A DNA stretch of 64,000 nucleotides from Limnohabitans sp. Rim11. GTDB lineage: Bacteria; Pseudomonadota; Gammaproteobacteria; Burkholderiales; Burkholderiaceae_C. Both the position numbers and the translations under genes were made by a program. The notes under the pieces were generated by a model. It was given only the letters and a program-made list of their open reading frames with translations. It made no database searches and was not told the origin of the DNA. Positions 16,529 to 24,137 of this stretch are shown here, piece by piece. The stretch lies in contig NZ_CXOM01000001.1 of the NCBI RefSeq assembly GCF_001269365.1, positions 682,090 through 746,089 of the forward strand, written 5' to 3'. The stretch's first letter is position 1. Each line of letters begins with the position of its first letter.

Positions 16529-17458
16529 ATGAAAAGCTTCTACCGTGTAATGCTTGGCAGGAAGTCAATTCACGCTGAGACCTGTTTTGCTGAAGGCTTC
16601 ATCGGTACTGACTTTGAAGTCAACCAAGACCTAACAAACGAGCTGACAGAAAATTGGCGTGATTTCAACGCAAAGTTCCGCGATATCTTTAAGTCGAATC
16701 ATCCCGATAAAACAAATGTGGGAGCTGGCTTAGCTTGTGGTTTTCTTTGGACAGTATCCAAGGGCATAAAGATTGGTGATATTGTTCTCTGTCCTGACGG
16801 CTCTGGCACATATCAAGTCGGCGAAATTTCGAGCAACTACTTTCACCACCCAGGTGGGATCTTGCCTCATCGGCGTAATGTTAAGTGGATGGCCAAGCAT
16901 GTTGAGCGCGAAGCTATGTCGGACATGCTTAAGAAAAGTACCGGTTCTATTGGTACGGTTAGCAACATTACTGGCTATGCACAAGAGCTTGAGTCATTGA
17001 TCGCTGGCGAATATAAATCACCAATTATTTCCACGGATTCAACAGTTGAAGATCCCTCTGAATTTGCGCTTGAAAAGCATCTTGAAGATTTCTTGGTTCA
17101 GAACTGGAAACAAACTGAATTGGGTAAAGACTTCGATATCTTCGAAGAGGATGGTGAGCTTGTTGGTCAGCAGTACCAATCTGACACTGGCCCAATGGAC
17201 ATTTTGGCTATAAAAAAAGACAAGACACAGCTGTTGGTTGTTGAGTTGAAAAAGGGTAGGGCAAGCGATGCAGTAGTAGGGCAGGTGCTTCGCTACATGG
17301 GCTACGTCAAGCAAGAGCTTGCTGAACCGAATCAAAGCGTGAAAGGTGTCATCATTGCTCTAGACGATGACACTCGGATTCGACGTGCTTTAGCAATGAC
17401 TCCGGATATCTCTTTCTACCGATACGAAGTTTCTTTTAAATTAAACAAAGCTAACTAG
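16529..17458 (+). CDS. NucS/DUF91-like PD-(D/E)XK nuclease
   Basis: A 309-residue protein. The C-terminal half (about 178-265) is a PD-(D/E)XK nuclease of the NucS/DUF91 type: FALEKHLEDFLVQNW (E182), GPMDILAIKK (D224), LLVVELKKG (E239, K241) and QVLRYMGY (Q252, Y256). The N-terminal 150 residues contain IKIGDIVLCPDGSGTYQVGEI, resembling a PUA/EVE-like small beta-barrel that might read modified DNA. The gene lies 26 bp after the hsdR tail, so it was probably a companion of a type I restriction locus. It looks intact. The role as a restriction or defence nuclease is inferred. Confidence 0.7.
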   Translation: MKSFYRVMLGRKSIHAETCFAEGFIGTDFEVNQDLTNELTENWRDFNAKFRDIFKSNHPDKTNVGAGLACGFLWTVSKGIKIGDIVLCPDGSGTYQVGEISSNYFHHPGGILPHRRNVKWMAKHVEREAMSDMLKKSTGSIGTVSNITGYAQELESLIAGEYKSPIISTDSTVEDPSEFALEKHLEDFLVQNWKQTELGKDFDIFEEDGELVGQQYQSDTGPMDILAIKKDKTQLLVVELKKGRASDAVVGQVLRYMGYVKQELAEPNQSVKGVIIALDDDTRIRRALAMTPDISFYRYEVSFKLNKAN

Positions 17459-17460
17459 CC

Positions 17461-18033
17461 TTAGACTAATTCCACTGCGGCTTTTAACTGGCTTGGGCTG
17501 CTGTACAGGTAAGCAGCGGTGGTGCTGATGCTGCGGTGACCAGCCAGCGTTTTCAAAATATGAATGGCAGTGCCCTTGTTCGCAAGGTTCGTTAAGAACG
17601 TCCTGCGTCCACTGTGACTGCTGGCACCCTCTAGGCCAGCGCCCTCGTAGAGCAGCGCGAACGTTTGAGCCAAGCTGTTTGCGTTGAAACCAGCCCTGAT
17701 GCTCTTTTGGCTTGCGAAGAATGGGTAGCTTCGATCCACGCACTTGGCTTGCTGTGCGTAGGCTTGCAATTCTGCCTTCAGCTTGGCGCTGACAAACACT
17801 GTTCTAGCATGACGGCCTTTGGTCATGTCGGGCAGCAAGCGAATCTCATCTTTAATTTCGCCATCTGTGGTTGTGACATCACTCCAGCGTAAACAGGCTA
17901 CTTCGCCAATTCGTAAACCAGCCCAGTGTGTGAGCAACATCATTGATCTGTTACGGGCTGCGTACTTGCGTGTATTGATATGCGCTAACAAGCGCTCAAT
18001 TTCAGCAGTTGTCAGTGTCTTTGCTTGTGCCAT
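17461..18033 (-). CDS. short tyrosine recombinase, FimB-sized
   Basis: A 190-residue tyrosine recombinase made of the catalytic domain only. The catalytic set is R41 (AGLRIGE), K72 (MTKGRHA), H140 and R143 (SSHSGRRTF), H166 (LAGHRSISTTAAY) and nucleophile Y175. There is no separate N-terminal core-binding domain, as in FimB/FimE (about 200 residues) rather than phage integrases. The start at 18033 is set by AGGAG eight bases ahead; an ATG two codons earlier is too close to that site. The gene ends two bases from the converging nuclease gene. Role could be inversion, resolution or integration. Confidence 0.85.
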   Translation of the reverse strand: MAQAKTLTTAEIERLLAHINTRKYAARNRSMMLLTHWAGLRIGEVACLRWSDVTTTDGEIKDEIRLLPDMTKGRHARTVFVSAKLKAELQAYAQQAKCVDRSYPFFASQKSIRAGFNANSLAQTFALLYEGAGLEGASSHSGRRTFLTNLANKGTAIHILKTLAGHRSISTTAAYLYSSPSQLKAAVELV

Positions 18034-18156
18034 GGTCATGTCTCCTAAATCATGTGTTTGCGTTAATTGCATTGTGTTTTCATATATTTATCTGGACAAC
18101 CGGAGTCCTGCCAAAGTGATGGGTTTCTGGGCCGGAGCAGGGCAAAATGAACTGGC

Positions 18157-18274
18157 TGTGGATAACTTTTTAGTGGTTTTTTTCTTCAATGATTTCAACG
18201 CTCATCCAGTGAAATCATGTAATTACTGTATTTCTCGTGATTTTTCTTGGATAACTCACGCGAGCTGTGGATAA
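18157..18274. other. two DnaA boxes, origin-like region
   Basis: TGTGGATAA, the complement of the consensus TTATCCACA, occurs exactly at 18157-18165 and 18266-18274, with CTTGGATAA (7 of 9) at 18246. The DNA between is AT-rich and holds no gene. This lies in the 580-bp gap 18034-18614 between the recombinase and the DUF6876 gene. Two perfect boxes 109 bp apart next to a polymerase-like gene suggest a replication origin, though no iterons were seen. Confidence 0.5.
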
Positions 18275-18530
18275 CCAGCGCAGATTGGCGAGCAAGCCCT
18301 ACAAGCGCTGATCTGGGTTCTCAGCACTCCAAGTATTCGCTCGGGTAAATCGATGCGCTATAGGGCTTTTAAATGCGTGGCATTTTGCGATTAACGTCTG
18401 AAATTTATGCAAGTAGTGCGGTTTGTATCTGTAGCCCGAATGGGTCCTGCAGATCTAAATTTCTGGGCTGCGGATTTTTTAGGTGGAGTACTTATCAATT
18501 CACCATGGTGATTTTTACTCGGTACCCCGC

Positions 18531-18557
18531 CAAGTTTTCGGGTTACCACGCATCGGT
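18531..18557. repeat. hairpin GGTACCCCG / CGGGTTACC
   Basis: GGTACCCCG and CGGGTTACC form an 8-of-9 inverted repeat around a 9-base loop, 58 bp ahead of the DUF6876 gene. The sequence TCGGGTTACCA is repeated just after the polymerase-like gene (20978), so the two hairpins bracket the module. Confidence 0.45.
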
Positions 18558-18614
18558 TGTCCATATGCGTGTCTGAAAACAAACTGTAGTTACACAAACA
18601 GAAGTGAACTACAG

Positions 18615-18971
18615 ATGAAAAACTTTGATGAAACCCAACTGACACAATTTATTGGAACAACTGGTTATTTCCGTATCAGCCGCAGGCACCTGCTGACTGA
18701 TGGCACCAAGTACTTGGCCGAAGAGGCTGAGTGCTTTTGGATGATGGATGCCATTGCCAGTCACCTAAGCGAGATTGGCACAGAGGACTGGTTTGTGCAA
18801 GTGCGCATGACAGTTACGGGCAACAGGGCAACAATGATCTACGAGGACGGCAGTGGCAGTGAACATGCCCGTCAAGAGATCCCATATACGGACTTTCCAA
18901 TGCACGCCATTTCACTTTATGCCTGCTGGGACGGTGAGCACTGGGTGATCATGCTGCCTAGCGAGTATTGA
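18615..18971 (+). CDS. DUF6876 family protein
   Basis: A 118-residue soluble protein starting MKNFDETQLTQFIGTTGYFR, with TDGTKYLAEEAECFWMMDAIASHL in the middle and HWVIMLPSEY at the end. This is the pattern of DUF6876, a family seen mainly on plasmids and integrative elements and without known function. The upstream frame is open but the family start matches ATG 18615. The end overlaps a small minus-strand ORF by 14 bp. Confidence 0.7.
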   Translation: MKNFDETQLTQFIGTTGYFRISRRHLLTDGTKYLAEEAECFWMMDAIASHLSEIGTEDWFVQVRMTVTGNRATMIYEDGSGSEHARQEIPYTDFPMHAISLYACWDGEHWVIMLPSEY

Positions 18972-19122
18972 CCTGATTAGGGCCAGACTGGATGCTGTGA
19001 AATCCCCACTGAGCCCATAGCAACCAACGCGCGTCTTGCGCGTTCATGGCCCGAACTTCGGTCCTGATCACTTGGCTGCGGCCTTTGACCTGTGCGCGAA
19101 CTGATGCTTGGTAGGTGTGCAT
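18958..19122 (-). CDS. 54-residue small protein
   Basis: The minus strand reads MHTYQASVRAQVKGRSQVIR, then TEVRAMNAQDARWLLWAQWG and FHSIQSGPNQVNTR. The arrangement (short beta-strands, NAQDARxLLxAQWG, SGPNQVN) resembles small proteins of unknown function found on mobile DNA. There is no clear ribosome site, which lowers confidence. It converges on the DUF6876 gene with a 14-bp overlap. Remaining bases to 19368 hold an inverted repeat and no further gene. Confidence 0.5.
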   Translation of the reverse strand: MHTYQASVRAQVKGRSQVIRTEVRAMNAQDARWLLWAQWGFHSIQSGPNQVNTR

Positions 19123-19211
19123 CAAGTACTTATCGAAATTGCCGCCGGCTCATTTCGGAACCAATGCCAGACAAAGAAGGACTTGCTTGATTTGACTTCA
19201 ATCAGTCCAAG

Positions 19212-19229
19212 TGACCCATTTATGGGTCA
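19212..19229. promoter_or_regulatory. inverted repeat TGACCCAT / ATGGGTCA
   Basis: Perfect 8-bp arms are separated by TT, with CAAGTG (19208) and CACTTG (19236) as a second, outer pair. It is about 140 bp ahead of the polymerase-like gene in the AT-rich leader, a likely repressor site or cruciform. Confidence 0.45.
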
Positions 19230-19368
19230 TTTGGGCACTTGTGCTCATTACTTAATTGATTAATTACTATAAGCGTGTGACTTTTTCAATTTTCTAGATA
19301 ATCTGTATATTCCAGCTAAATACGTGTGAATTCCAGGATTTCCAAGTCCTGACTACATGGGGTGGCAG

Positions 19369-20943
19369 ATGATCAAAATCACCGTTGATGCACAGGTCTA
19401 CGAAGCGCTGCAAAAGGCGTTTCCCAAGCCTGCCAATACAGCGCACAGAGCACTGGCTAAATACATCAGCGTGCTGGAAGCCATGCTGTTCAAAAGCCTG
19501 CACTTTGCTGCGACACCCCTGCAGCGCAAGTTGGACTTATTCGCCATATCGCTTCAACAACTGGCAAATCAAGGCGGTCAGATTGGACCCAAGAAGCTGC
19601 GTGTGCATGCATGGCTCAGGAACAACAACTTCAACTTGGTTGAGTCGGTGATCACTGGGTCAAACTTAACTGGTAGTGTGAGCCAGTGCAAATTGACCAG
19701 CCTCGTGACCATGGTTGACACGCTGGCAGTAGAGGACAAGATATTGCGTTCAGGCAAAAGCGATAGAGAAATTGATCAGTACCTATGCGGCGATGACTTT
19801 GGCAACTACCAAGTTTTAAATCTGCTGTTTCCCGAGTTCAAGCAAAGGATCAAATTACCAGAGATTGAAGAGTTATTTGACCTTGTACCGGTTGACAAGG
19901 AAAGCGTCAAAAGCTACATCATTTGGCTCACCACAGAATCCGAACACATTACAAAAGAGAAGATGGACCAAGCGCTGCGTCAAGCGCGAATTATTTTGGC
20001 GATCTCCAGCGTCATGGATGGCTATTACGTTCAGCGTAAGAAGCCCAGCCTATTTGGACGCATGTACTACGAGGGCACCAGTGTTCAAAACATCAACAAG
20101 GAATTAAGACGCGCAGTGCTGGGTGACTGTTGGGAGTACGACATCCGCTCAAGTGTTGTGGCTTGGAAGATGGGTTGGGCCAAACAATACATCGATGCGT
20201 ATGGACAGGGCAAGGATTTGCGTAAGGTCTTTAGCGCCACGTTGAATTTTCTGGAAGACAAAGCGGACTTCATGGGCACAGTGCAGTACTTCACATTTGG
20301 AGATGACAGCCCAGTACACAAAGATCTGCAACCGAAATTGCTCAAGCAGGCGTTTACGGCTATCAGCTTTGGCGCCCGTCAAAACACCACTGGCTGGCAA
20401 AACGAATCAGGTGGGTGGACAAATCCCGCACTGGTGGACATCATTAAAAACGGCACTGACAGGGAACGTTTTCTTGCCGACCCCACTGTGCAGGCCTACA
20501 TTAACGAGCAGAGCATCCTTGATACGCATCTATATGAATTAGTCAAAGTTACACGTAGGGACTTGCTCAGCAAATCATTCCTTCAAACGCCCAGTGGCAG
20601 ACCCAGCAAGTCCAAGATCCTTGCTTACCTTTACCAGCATGATGAAACCGAAGTCATGGACATTGTTTGTGAAGTAGCTGCCCAACATGGCCGTGAGCCC
20701 ATTGCCCGTGTGCATGACGCTATCTTCTTCAAGCATAAGCTCAGCGTGGACTTGCGCCATGAGATAGAAATGACCATGCAAGACCGAACTGCCAATCCAT
20801 ATTGGCGTCTGAGTCACAAGCAGTTGGAGCGTTATGAGCCTCGTTATTTGGATTTGAAAATGGATGAAGCTGCGCATAAAGAGCGCATACTTCAAGAGAC
20901 AATTCGTGCTCGAGAGCACTACGCAAACCTATCTGTTGATTGA
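19369..20943 (+). CDS. family-A-polymerase-like protein (novel)
   Basis: A 524-residue protein that I do not recognise as a named family. Its second half has the three ordered motifs of a family A (Pol I/T7) palm: WEYDIRSSVVAW with D258 (motif A), KLLKQAFTAISFG with K326 and T330 (motif B) and IARVHDAIFF with H449-D450 (motif C). Spacings are 68 and 124 residues, close to those of Pol I. No 3'-5' exonuclease motifs were seen in the N-terminal 250 residues. GGGGTGG before ATG 19369 favours this start over ATG 19357. It lies downstream of DnaA boxes and a recombinase, so replication of a mobile element is the likely role. This is inference from motifs. Confidence 0.55.
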   Translation: MIKITVDAQVYEALQKAFPKPANTAHRALAKYISVLEAMLFKSLHFAATPLQRKLDLFAISLQQLANQGGQIGPKKLRVHAWLRNNNFNLVESVITGSNLTGSVSQCKLTSLVTMVDTLAVEDKILRSGKSDREIDQYLCGDDFGNYQVLNLLFPEFKQRIKLPEIEELFDLVPVDKESVKSYIIWLTTESEHITKEKMDQALRQARIILAISSVMDGYYVQRKKPSLFGRMYYEGTSVQNINKELRRAVLGDCWEYDIRSSVVAWKMGWAKQYIDAYGQGKDLRKVFSATLNFLEDKADFMGTVQYFTFGDDSPVHKDLQPKLLKQAFTAISFGARQNTTGWQNESGGWTNPALVDIIKNGTDRERFLADPTVQAYINEQSILDTHLYELVKVTRRDLLSKSFLQTPSGRPSKSKILAYLYQHDETEVMDIVCEVAAQHGREPIARVHDAIFFKHKLSVDLRHEIEMTMQDRTANPYWRLSHKQLERYEPRYLDLKMDEAAHKERILQETIRAREHYANLSVD

Positions 20944-20948
20944 TCTGT

Positions 20949-21001
20949 CAACCGATAGCGTGAGTCCCGATAAGTAGTCGGGTTACCAGTCTTTTCGGTT
21001 G
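20949..21001. repeat. nested inverted repeats after the polymerase-like gene
   Basis: Outer arms CAACCGA (20949-20955) and TCGGTTG (20995-21001) enclose inner arms CCCGA and TCGGG with a 7-base loop. It begins five bases after the stop codon. It is not a typical terminator because no T-run follows. TCGGGTTACCA at 20978 repeats the hairpin at 18548. Confidence 0.45.
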
Positions 21002-21146
21002 CTCAACGCCATGGTTCGACAATAAATTAGCTATTCCTGCAACACACACAAGGAGTAGCTATGTCAGGTTTAAGCGCGTTGAAATTAGTTCAAGCCAAGC
21101 GTGAAAAGGGCATGAGCTGGCATTCCCCCAATTTTGTAGACACTCT

Positions 21147-22007
21147 TCATAACGCAATTTGACGTCTCTCGAACTCAAGGGGGCTGAGTTGGTCAAGATG
21201 TTTGTGACGCCGAACTGGATTGTAGAAGCCTTCAATGTACTCAAAGACCTCAGACTTGGCCTCCTGCCTTGTTTTATAAATCCTCTTTTTGATTTTTTCA
21301 CTCTTCAAGTTACTGAAGAACGATTCAGCCACCGCGTTGTCCCAGCAGTTGCCTCTTCTGCTCATGCTGGGGCTCAATCGGTTTTCCTTGCACCAACGGC
21401 TGAACTCGTCACTGCCAAACTGCGAACCCTGATCCGAGTGAATGATCACGGAACCCTTTGGACGGCGACGCCACACAGCCATCGTCAAAGCATCAAGAAC
21501 TAAAGTGGTCTCCATGCTGCCTCGCATGCTCCAACCCACCACCGCCCTTGAGTGCAAATCCAGCACCACCGCCAAGTAGAGCCACCCTTCATATGTGCGG
21601 ATGTACGTGATATCGGTCACCCAAACTTGATCCGCCGCGTCTTGCTGGAACTGGCGCTGCAACTGGTTGGGCGAGACCTGTGAGGGCCGGCCCACCTTGT
21701 AGCGAGGCCGCTTGTAGCCCCGCACAGACTTGATTTGAGCCATCCGCATCAGTCTGGCCACTCGGTTCTCGCTGCACTGAACTCCTGCCTCCCTCAAATC
21801 ACAAAAGATTCGGGGGCTGCCGTAGATACCCATGCTCTGCTCATAGAACTCTTTGATCTGCGCTGTCAGGGCTTGGTTCTCCACAGCCCTTGCCGACAAG
21901 GGCTCCAGCAACCAGGCATAGAAGCCACTGCGGTGAACGTCCAGCACCCGGCACATCCCGCTCAAAGTGAACTCTGCCCGGTTCTCTTGGATAAACGCGT
22001 ACTTCAC
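21147..22007 (-). CDS. IS3 transposase orfB (DDE integrase core)
   Basis: A 286-residue DDE-type transposase catalytic subunit: HTH_21-like start KYAFIQENRAEFTLSGMCRV, and catalytic D in VWVTDITYI, D in IIHSDQGSQF and E in NCWDNAVAESFF. Expected to be made as an OrfAB fusion by a -1 frameshift. It starts with GTG overlapping the end of orfA. Confidence 0.92.
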   Translation of the reverse strand: MKYAFIQENRAEFTLSGMCRVLDVHRSGFYAWLLEPLSARAVENQALTAQIKEFYEQSMGIYGSPRIFCDLREAGVQCSENRVARLMRMAQIKSVRGYKRPRYKVGRPSQVSPNQLQRQFQQDAADQVWVTDITYIRTYEGWLYLAVVLDLHSRAVVGWSMRGSMETTLVLDALTMAVWRRRPKGSVIIHSDQGSQFGSDEFSRWCKENRLSPSMSRRGNCWDNAVAESFFSNLKSEKIKKRIYKTRQEAKSEVFEYIEGFYNPVRRHKHLDQLSPLEFERRQIAL

Positions 22008-22288
22008 TCTGACTGTTTGGCAAAGTACGCGGCGGCCTTTTTTAGAATGTCGCGCTCCTCTGTAGTGCGCCTGAGTTCAGCCTTTAAGCGGTTGAGCTCC
22101 GCTTGCATAGACTTCATGTCATCAATGGCAACTGGTTCATTGGCGGCCTTGAACTTCTTGACCCAGGTGTACAGAAGGCCGTCCCCAAGGCCTAGTCGCT
22201 TGGCTACATCGATGACAGAGTGGCCCCTGTCGATAACTTGGCGAACTGCCTCTTCTTTGAACTCAGCTGTGTATTTGGCTCTTTGCAT
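22004..22288 (-). CDS. IS3 transposase orfA (helix-turn-helix)
   Basis: A 94-residue DNA-binding subunit with KYTAEFKEEAVRQVIDRGHS, LGLGDGLLYTWVKKF and a leucine-zipper-like LNRLKAELRRTTEERDILKK. An A6G slippery run (complement of 22037-22043) lies near its end, the usual frameshift signal producing the active fusion. Confidence 0.9.
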   Translation of the reverse strand: MQRAKYTAEFKEEAVRQVIDRGHSVIDVAKRLGLGDGLLYTWVKKFKAANEPVAIDDMKSMQAELNRLKAELRRTTEERDILKKAAAYFAKQSE

Positions 22289-22713
22289 TTACATTTCTCC
22301 CATTCAGATTTTGACAATAATATTTGTCTACTGAATTGGGGGAATGCCACTCCAGTTAAAACAACGCAAGTTCCGCAAGATGCTGCTATTGACACGGACG
22401 AAACACAGCCAGAGTTGTCAGATGACGGAACAATTCTTCCTGTAAAACCCGTCAAACGAGTCGCTAGAGCGGTAAATGCGCCGAGATAATGCTGCTTAAA
22501 AAGCATAGTGCGACACTGATGACAGGCATAGTAAAAATACTTTCAGTCTCAGTGCGAAGGTTAAAACAAGGTTGCTACGCTCAACACAAACTTAGTGCGT
22601 TGGTTTTTGCGCATAGGCAAAAGTTAAAGCAACGCTAAAACGAAACAAGGTCACAAACTTTATTCAAAAGTTCTAACAATCAGCCCATTTCATTTGCTAT
22701 AATTTTTGGCTCA

Positions 22714-22790
22714 GGCTCTTTAGCTCAGTCGGTTAGAGCGATGGAATCATAATCCACAGGTCCGCGGTTCGAATCCGTGAAGAGCCACCA
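22714..22790 (+). tRNA. tRNA-Met (anticodon CAT)
   Basis: A complete 77-base tRNA with encoded CCA. Acceptor arm GGCTCTT pairs with AAGAGCC, the D-arm GCTC/GAGC is intact, the anticodon loop is ATCATAA (CAT) and the T-arm CGCGG/CCGTG with TTCGAAT is good. The top pair of the anticodon stem is A-C. A TATAAT box at 22698-22703 lies 10 bases ahead. CAT could also be tRNA-Ile2 or fMet, but the lack of fMet features favours elongator Met. An IS481 element begins 18 bp downstream. The gap 22490-22713 otherwise shows nothing. Confidence 0.9.
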
Positions 22791-22808
22791 AACACAGAGG
22801 GTACATAC

Positions 22809-24086
22809 TGGAGACATCGTTTACAGTTTGTACCGGTCACATCGTTAACACCCTAGGCCCAAACGGATTGGGCCCGGGTTCTAGGCGACAACTGTCCATA
22901 TCGAAGTACCCCAGATCGTAGTCCATAAAGCTGACTTGCCAGATCTGGTCTTCCACCTGCATCACTCCCACCCTCTGCCCAGCCAACACCGAGCTGAGCA
23001 TGATCTTCTTGCGGTCCATGCAGATGCGGCCACACTCGGTGATCACAATCGTCCTGTCATGAAACGGATACGCCAACTCTGGCAACCCCGTGTATTGGCG
23101 GCTTGAGGGCTGGTATAGATCCCCCGGAATCTTCATCTCAATGCCCTCGTGCGGACGCTCGTAGTTGTACACCCGCATGAAGTGCTCGAACTTGTCTTGC
23201 TGCTGCAGCATGTTGATCGCCGGCGGCCTTGTCGTCTCTTGCTTGAGCACACGGTGCATGCGCTCGTGGCGTCCGTTTTGCTGCGGATTACCGGGCTTGA
23301 TGCGCTCAATCTCAATGCCCAAACGCAACCACCACACCGCCAACTTGCTCAACCCATGTAGCGCGTGCGAGCTGGCAAAGGGCACGCCGTTGTCTGAGCG
23401 GATGCGCTTGGGTAAGCCGTATTCCCTGAACAAATGCTCGTATACGCTCAGAGCCGTCAGCTCCCGCGTGCTTTGCAGGCCCTCACAGCACAGCAAGAAC
23501 CTGGAGTGATAGTCCGTCACCGTTAAGGGGTAGCAATAACTTCTGTCAGCCATCATGAACTCGCCCTTGAAGTCCGTGCACCACAAGTCGTTGGGCTCCT
23601 GACCTCCCATCAGCACCGTCCCCTGCGCTTTAGGCCTTGCATTGGCCCTCTTGTGCTTCACAAGCGCGTTGCGCTCTAGCACCGCATGCACCGTGCTCTT
23701 GGCTGGGGTTTTGATCTCCGGATACCTGGCCAACAGGCGCTCCCGAATCTTGGGCGCACCCCAAGTTGGAAACTCATTCTTGATTTGAACAATCAGAGCC
23801 TCCACTTGAAACGGCAACTGGTTGGCCATCCGGTAAGGGCGCCGGCTTCGGTCGCTGAATGCTTCCAAACCGTTTTGACGGTAACGCTCCACAAGTTTGT
23901 GGCCCGTGACGCGAGAGATTCCAAACTCCCGACACAGCTGAGATATTGACTCGCCCTCTAAGTGGCGAGAGACAAAACGTAGTTTTTCATCCATTTTCTG
24001 ACACTCCTTCCAGGGCATAGAGAGCTCCTCCTATGCCAAAAAACTGTAAAGGATGTATCCGGTATAAACTGTTAACTATGTATCAA
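22809..24086 (-). mobile_element. IS481-family insertion sequence
   Basis: About 42-bp imperfect inverted repeats bound the element: TGGAGACATCGTTTACAG at the left and the complement of TGTAAAGGATGTATCCGG at the right (about 34 of 42 match). It contains one transposase gene. No clear target duplication. It stands directly after tRNA-Met and before a cut pntA gene. Confidence 0.8.
22837..24018 (-). CDS. IS481 transposase
   Basis: A 393-residue DDE transposase. N-terminal helix-turn-helix (LCREFGISRVTGHKLVERYR), RRPYRM linker, catalytic D in DLWCTDFKGEF, D in RIRSDNGVPF and E in NGRHERMHR. Start MPWKECQKMDEKLRF matches the family, with AGGAGG seven bases ahead. Length is full, so it may be active. 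Confidence 0.93.
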   Translation of the reverse strand: MPWKECQKMDEKLRFVSRHLEGESISQLCREFGISRVTGHKLVERYRQNGLEAFSDRSRRPYRMANQLPFQVEALIVQIKNEFPTWGAPKIRERLLARYPEIKTPAKSTVHAVLERNALVKHKRANARPKAQGTVLMGGQEPNDLWCTDFKGEFMMADRSYCYPLTVTDYHSRFLLCCEGLQSTRELTALSVYEHLFREYGLPKRIRSDNGVPFASSHALHGLSKLAVWWLRLGIEIERIKPGNPQQNGRHERMHRVLKQETTRPPAINMLQQQDKFEHFMRVYNYERPHEGIEMKIPGDLYQPSSRQYTGLPELAYPFHDRTIVITECGRICMDRKKIMLSSVLAGQRVGVMQVEDQIWQVSFMDYDLGYFDMDSCRLEPGPNPFGPRVLTM

Positions 24087-24137
24087 TATGTTCAAAGGAC
24101 TTATTCGAGTCGCTTTTTTCTTTGAAGCATACGATCT

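Larger units (their letters stand above)
21118..22349 (-). mobile_element. IS3-family insertion sequence
   Basis: The element is bounded by 25-bp inverted repeats starting TGGCATTCCCCCAATT at both ends (two mismatches). It carries overlapping orfA and orfB on the minus strand and is about 1.23 kb long, normal for IS3. No direct target duplication is visible at the flanks (GAGC and CTCC). Confidence 0.9.
21061..22489 (+). pseudogene. small ORF split by the IS3 element
   Basis: Behind an AAGGAG site the frame reads MSGLSALKLVQAKREKGMS, then meets the IS3 end at 21118. Beyond the IS an open frame reads TPVKTTQVPQDAAIDTDE and on to VKRVARAVNAPR, stop at 22489. Together they would give a basic protein of about 65 residues. 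The frames do not join cleanly and no target duplication is seen, so a small deletion may have accompanied insertion. It follows the polymerase-like gene and may have been part of its operon. Confidence 0.45.

Noticed and set aside
21114-22353. Target-site duplication of the IS3 element
   Set aside because: Flanks GAGC and CTCC do not match at 3, 4 or 5 bp, so none can be claimed.
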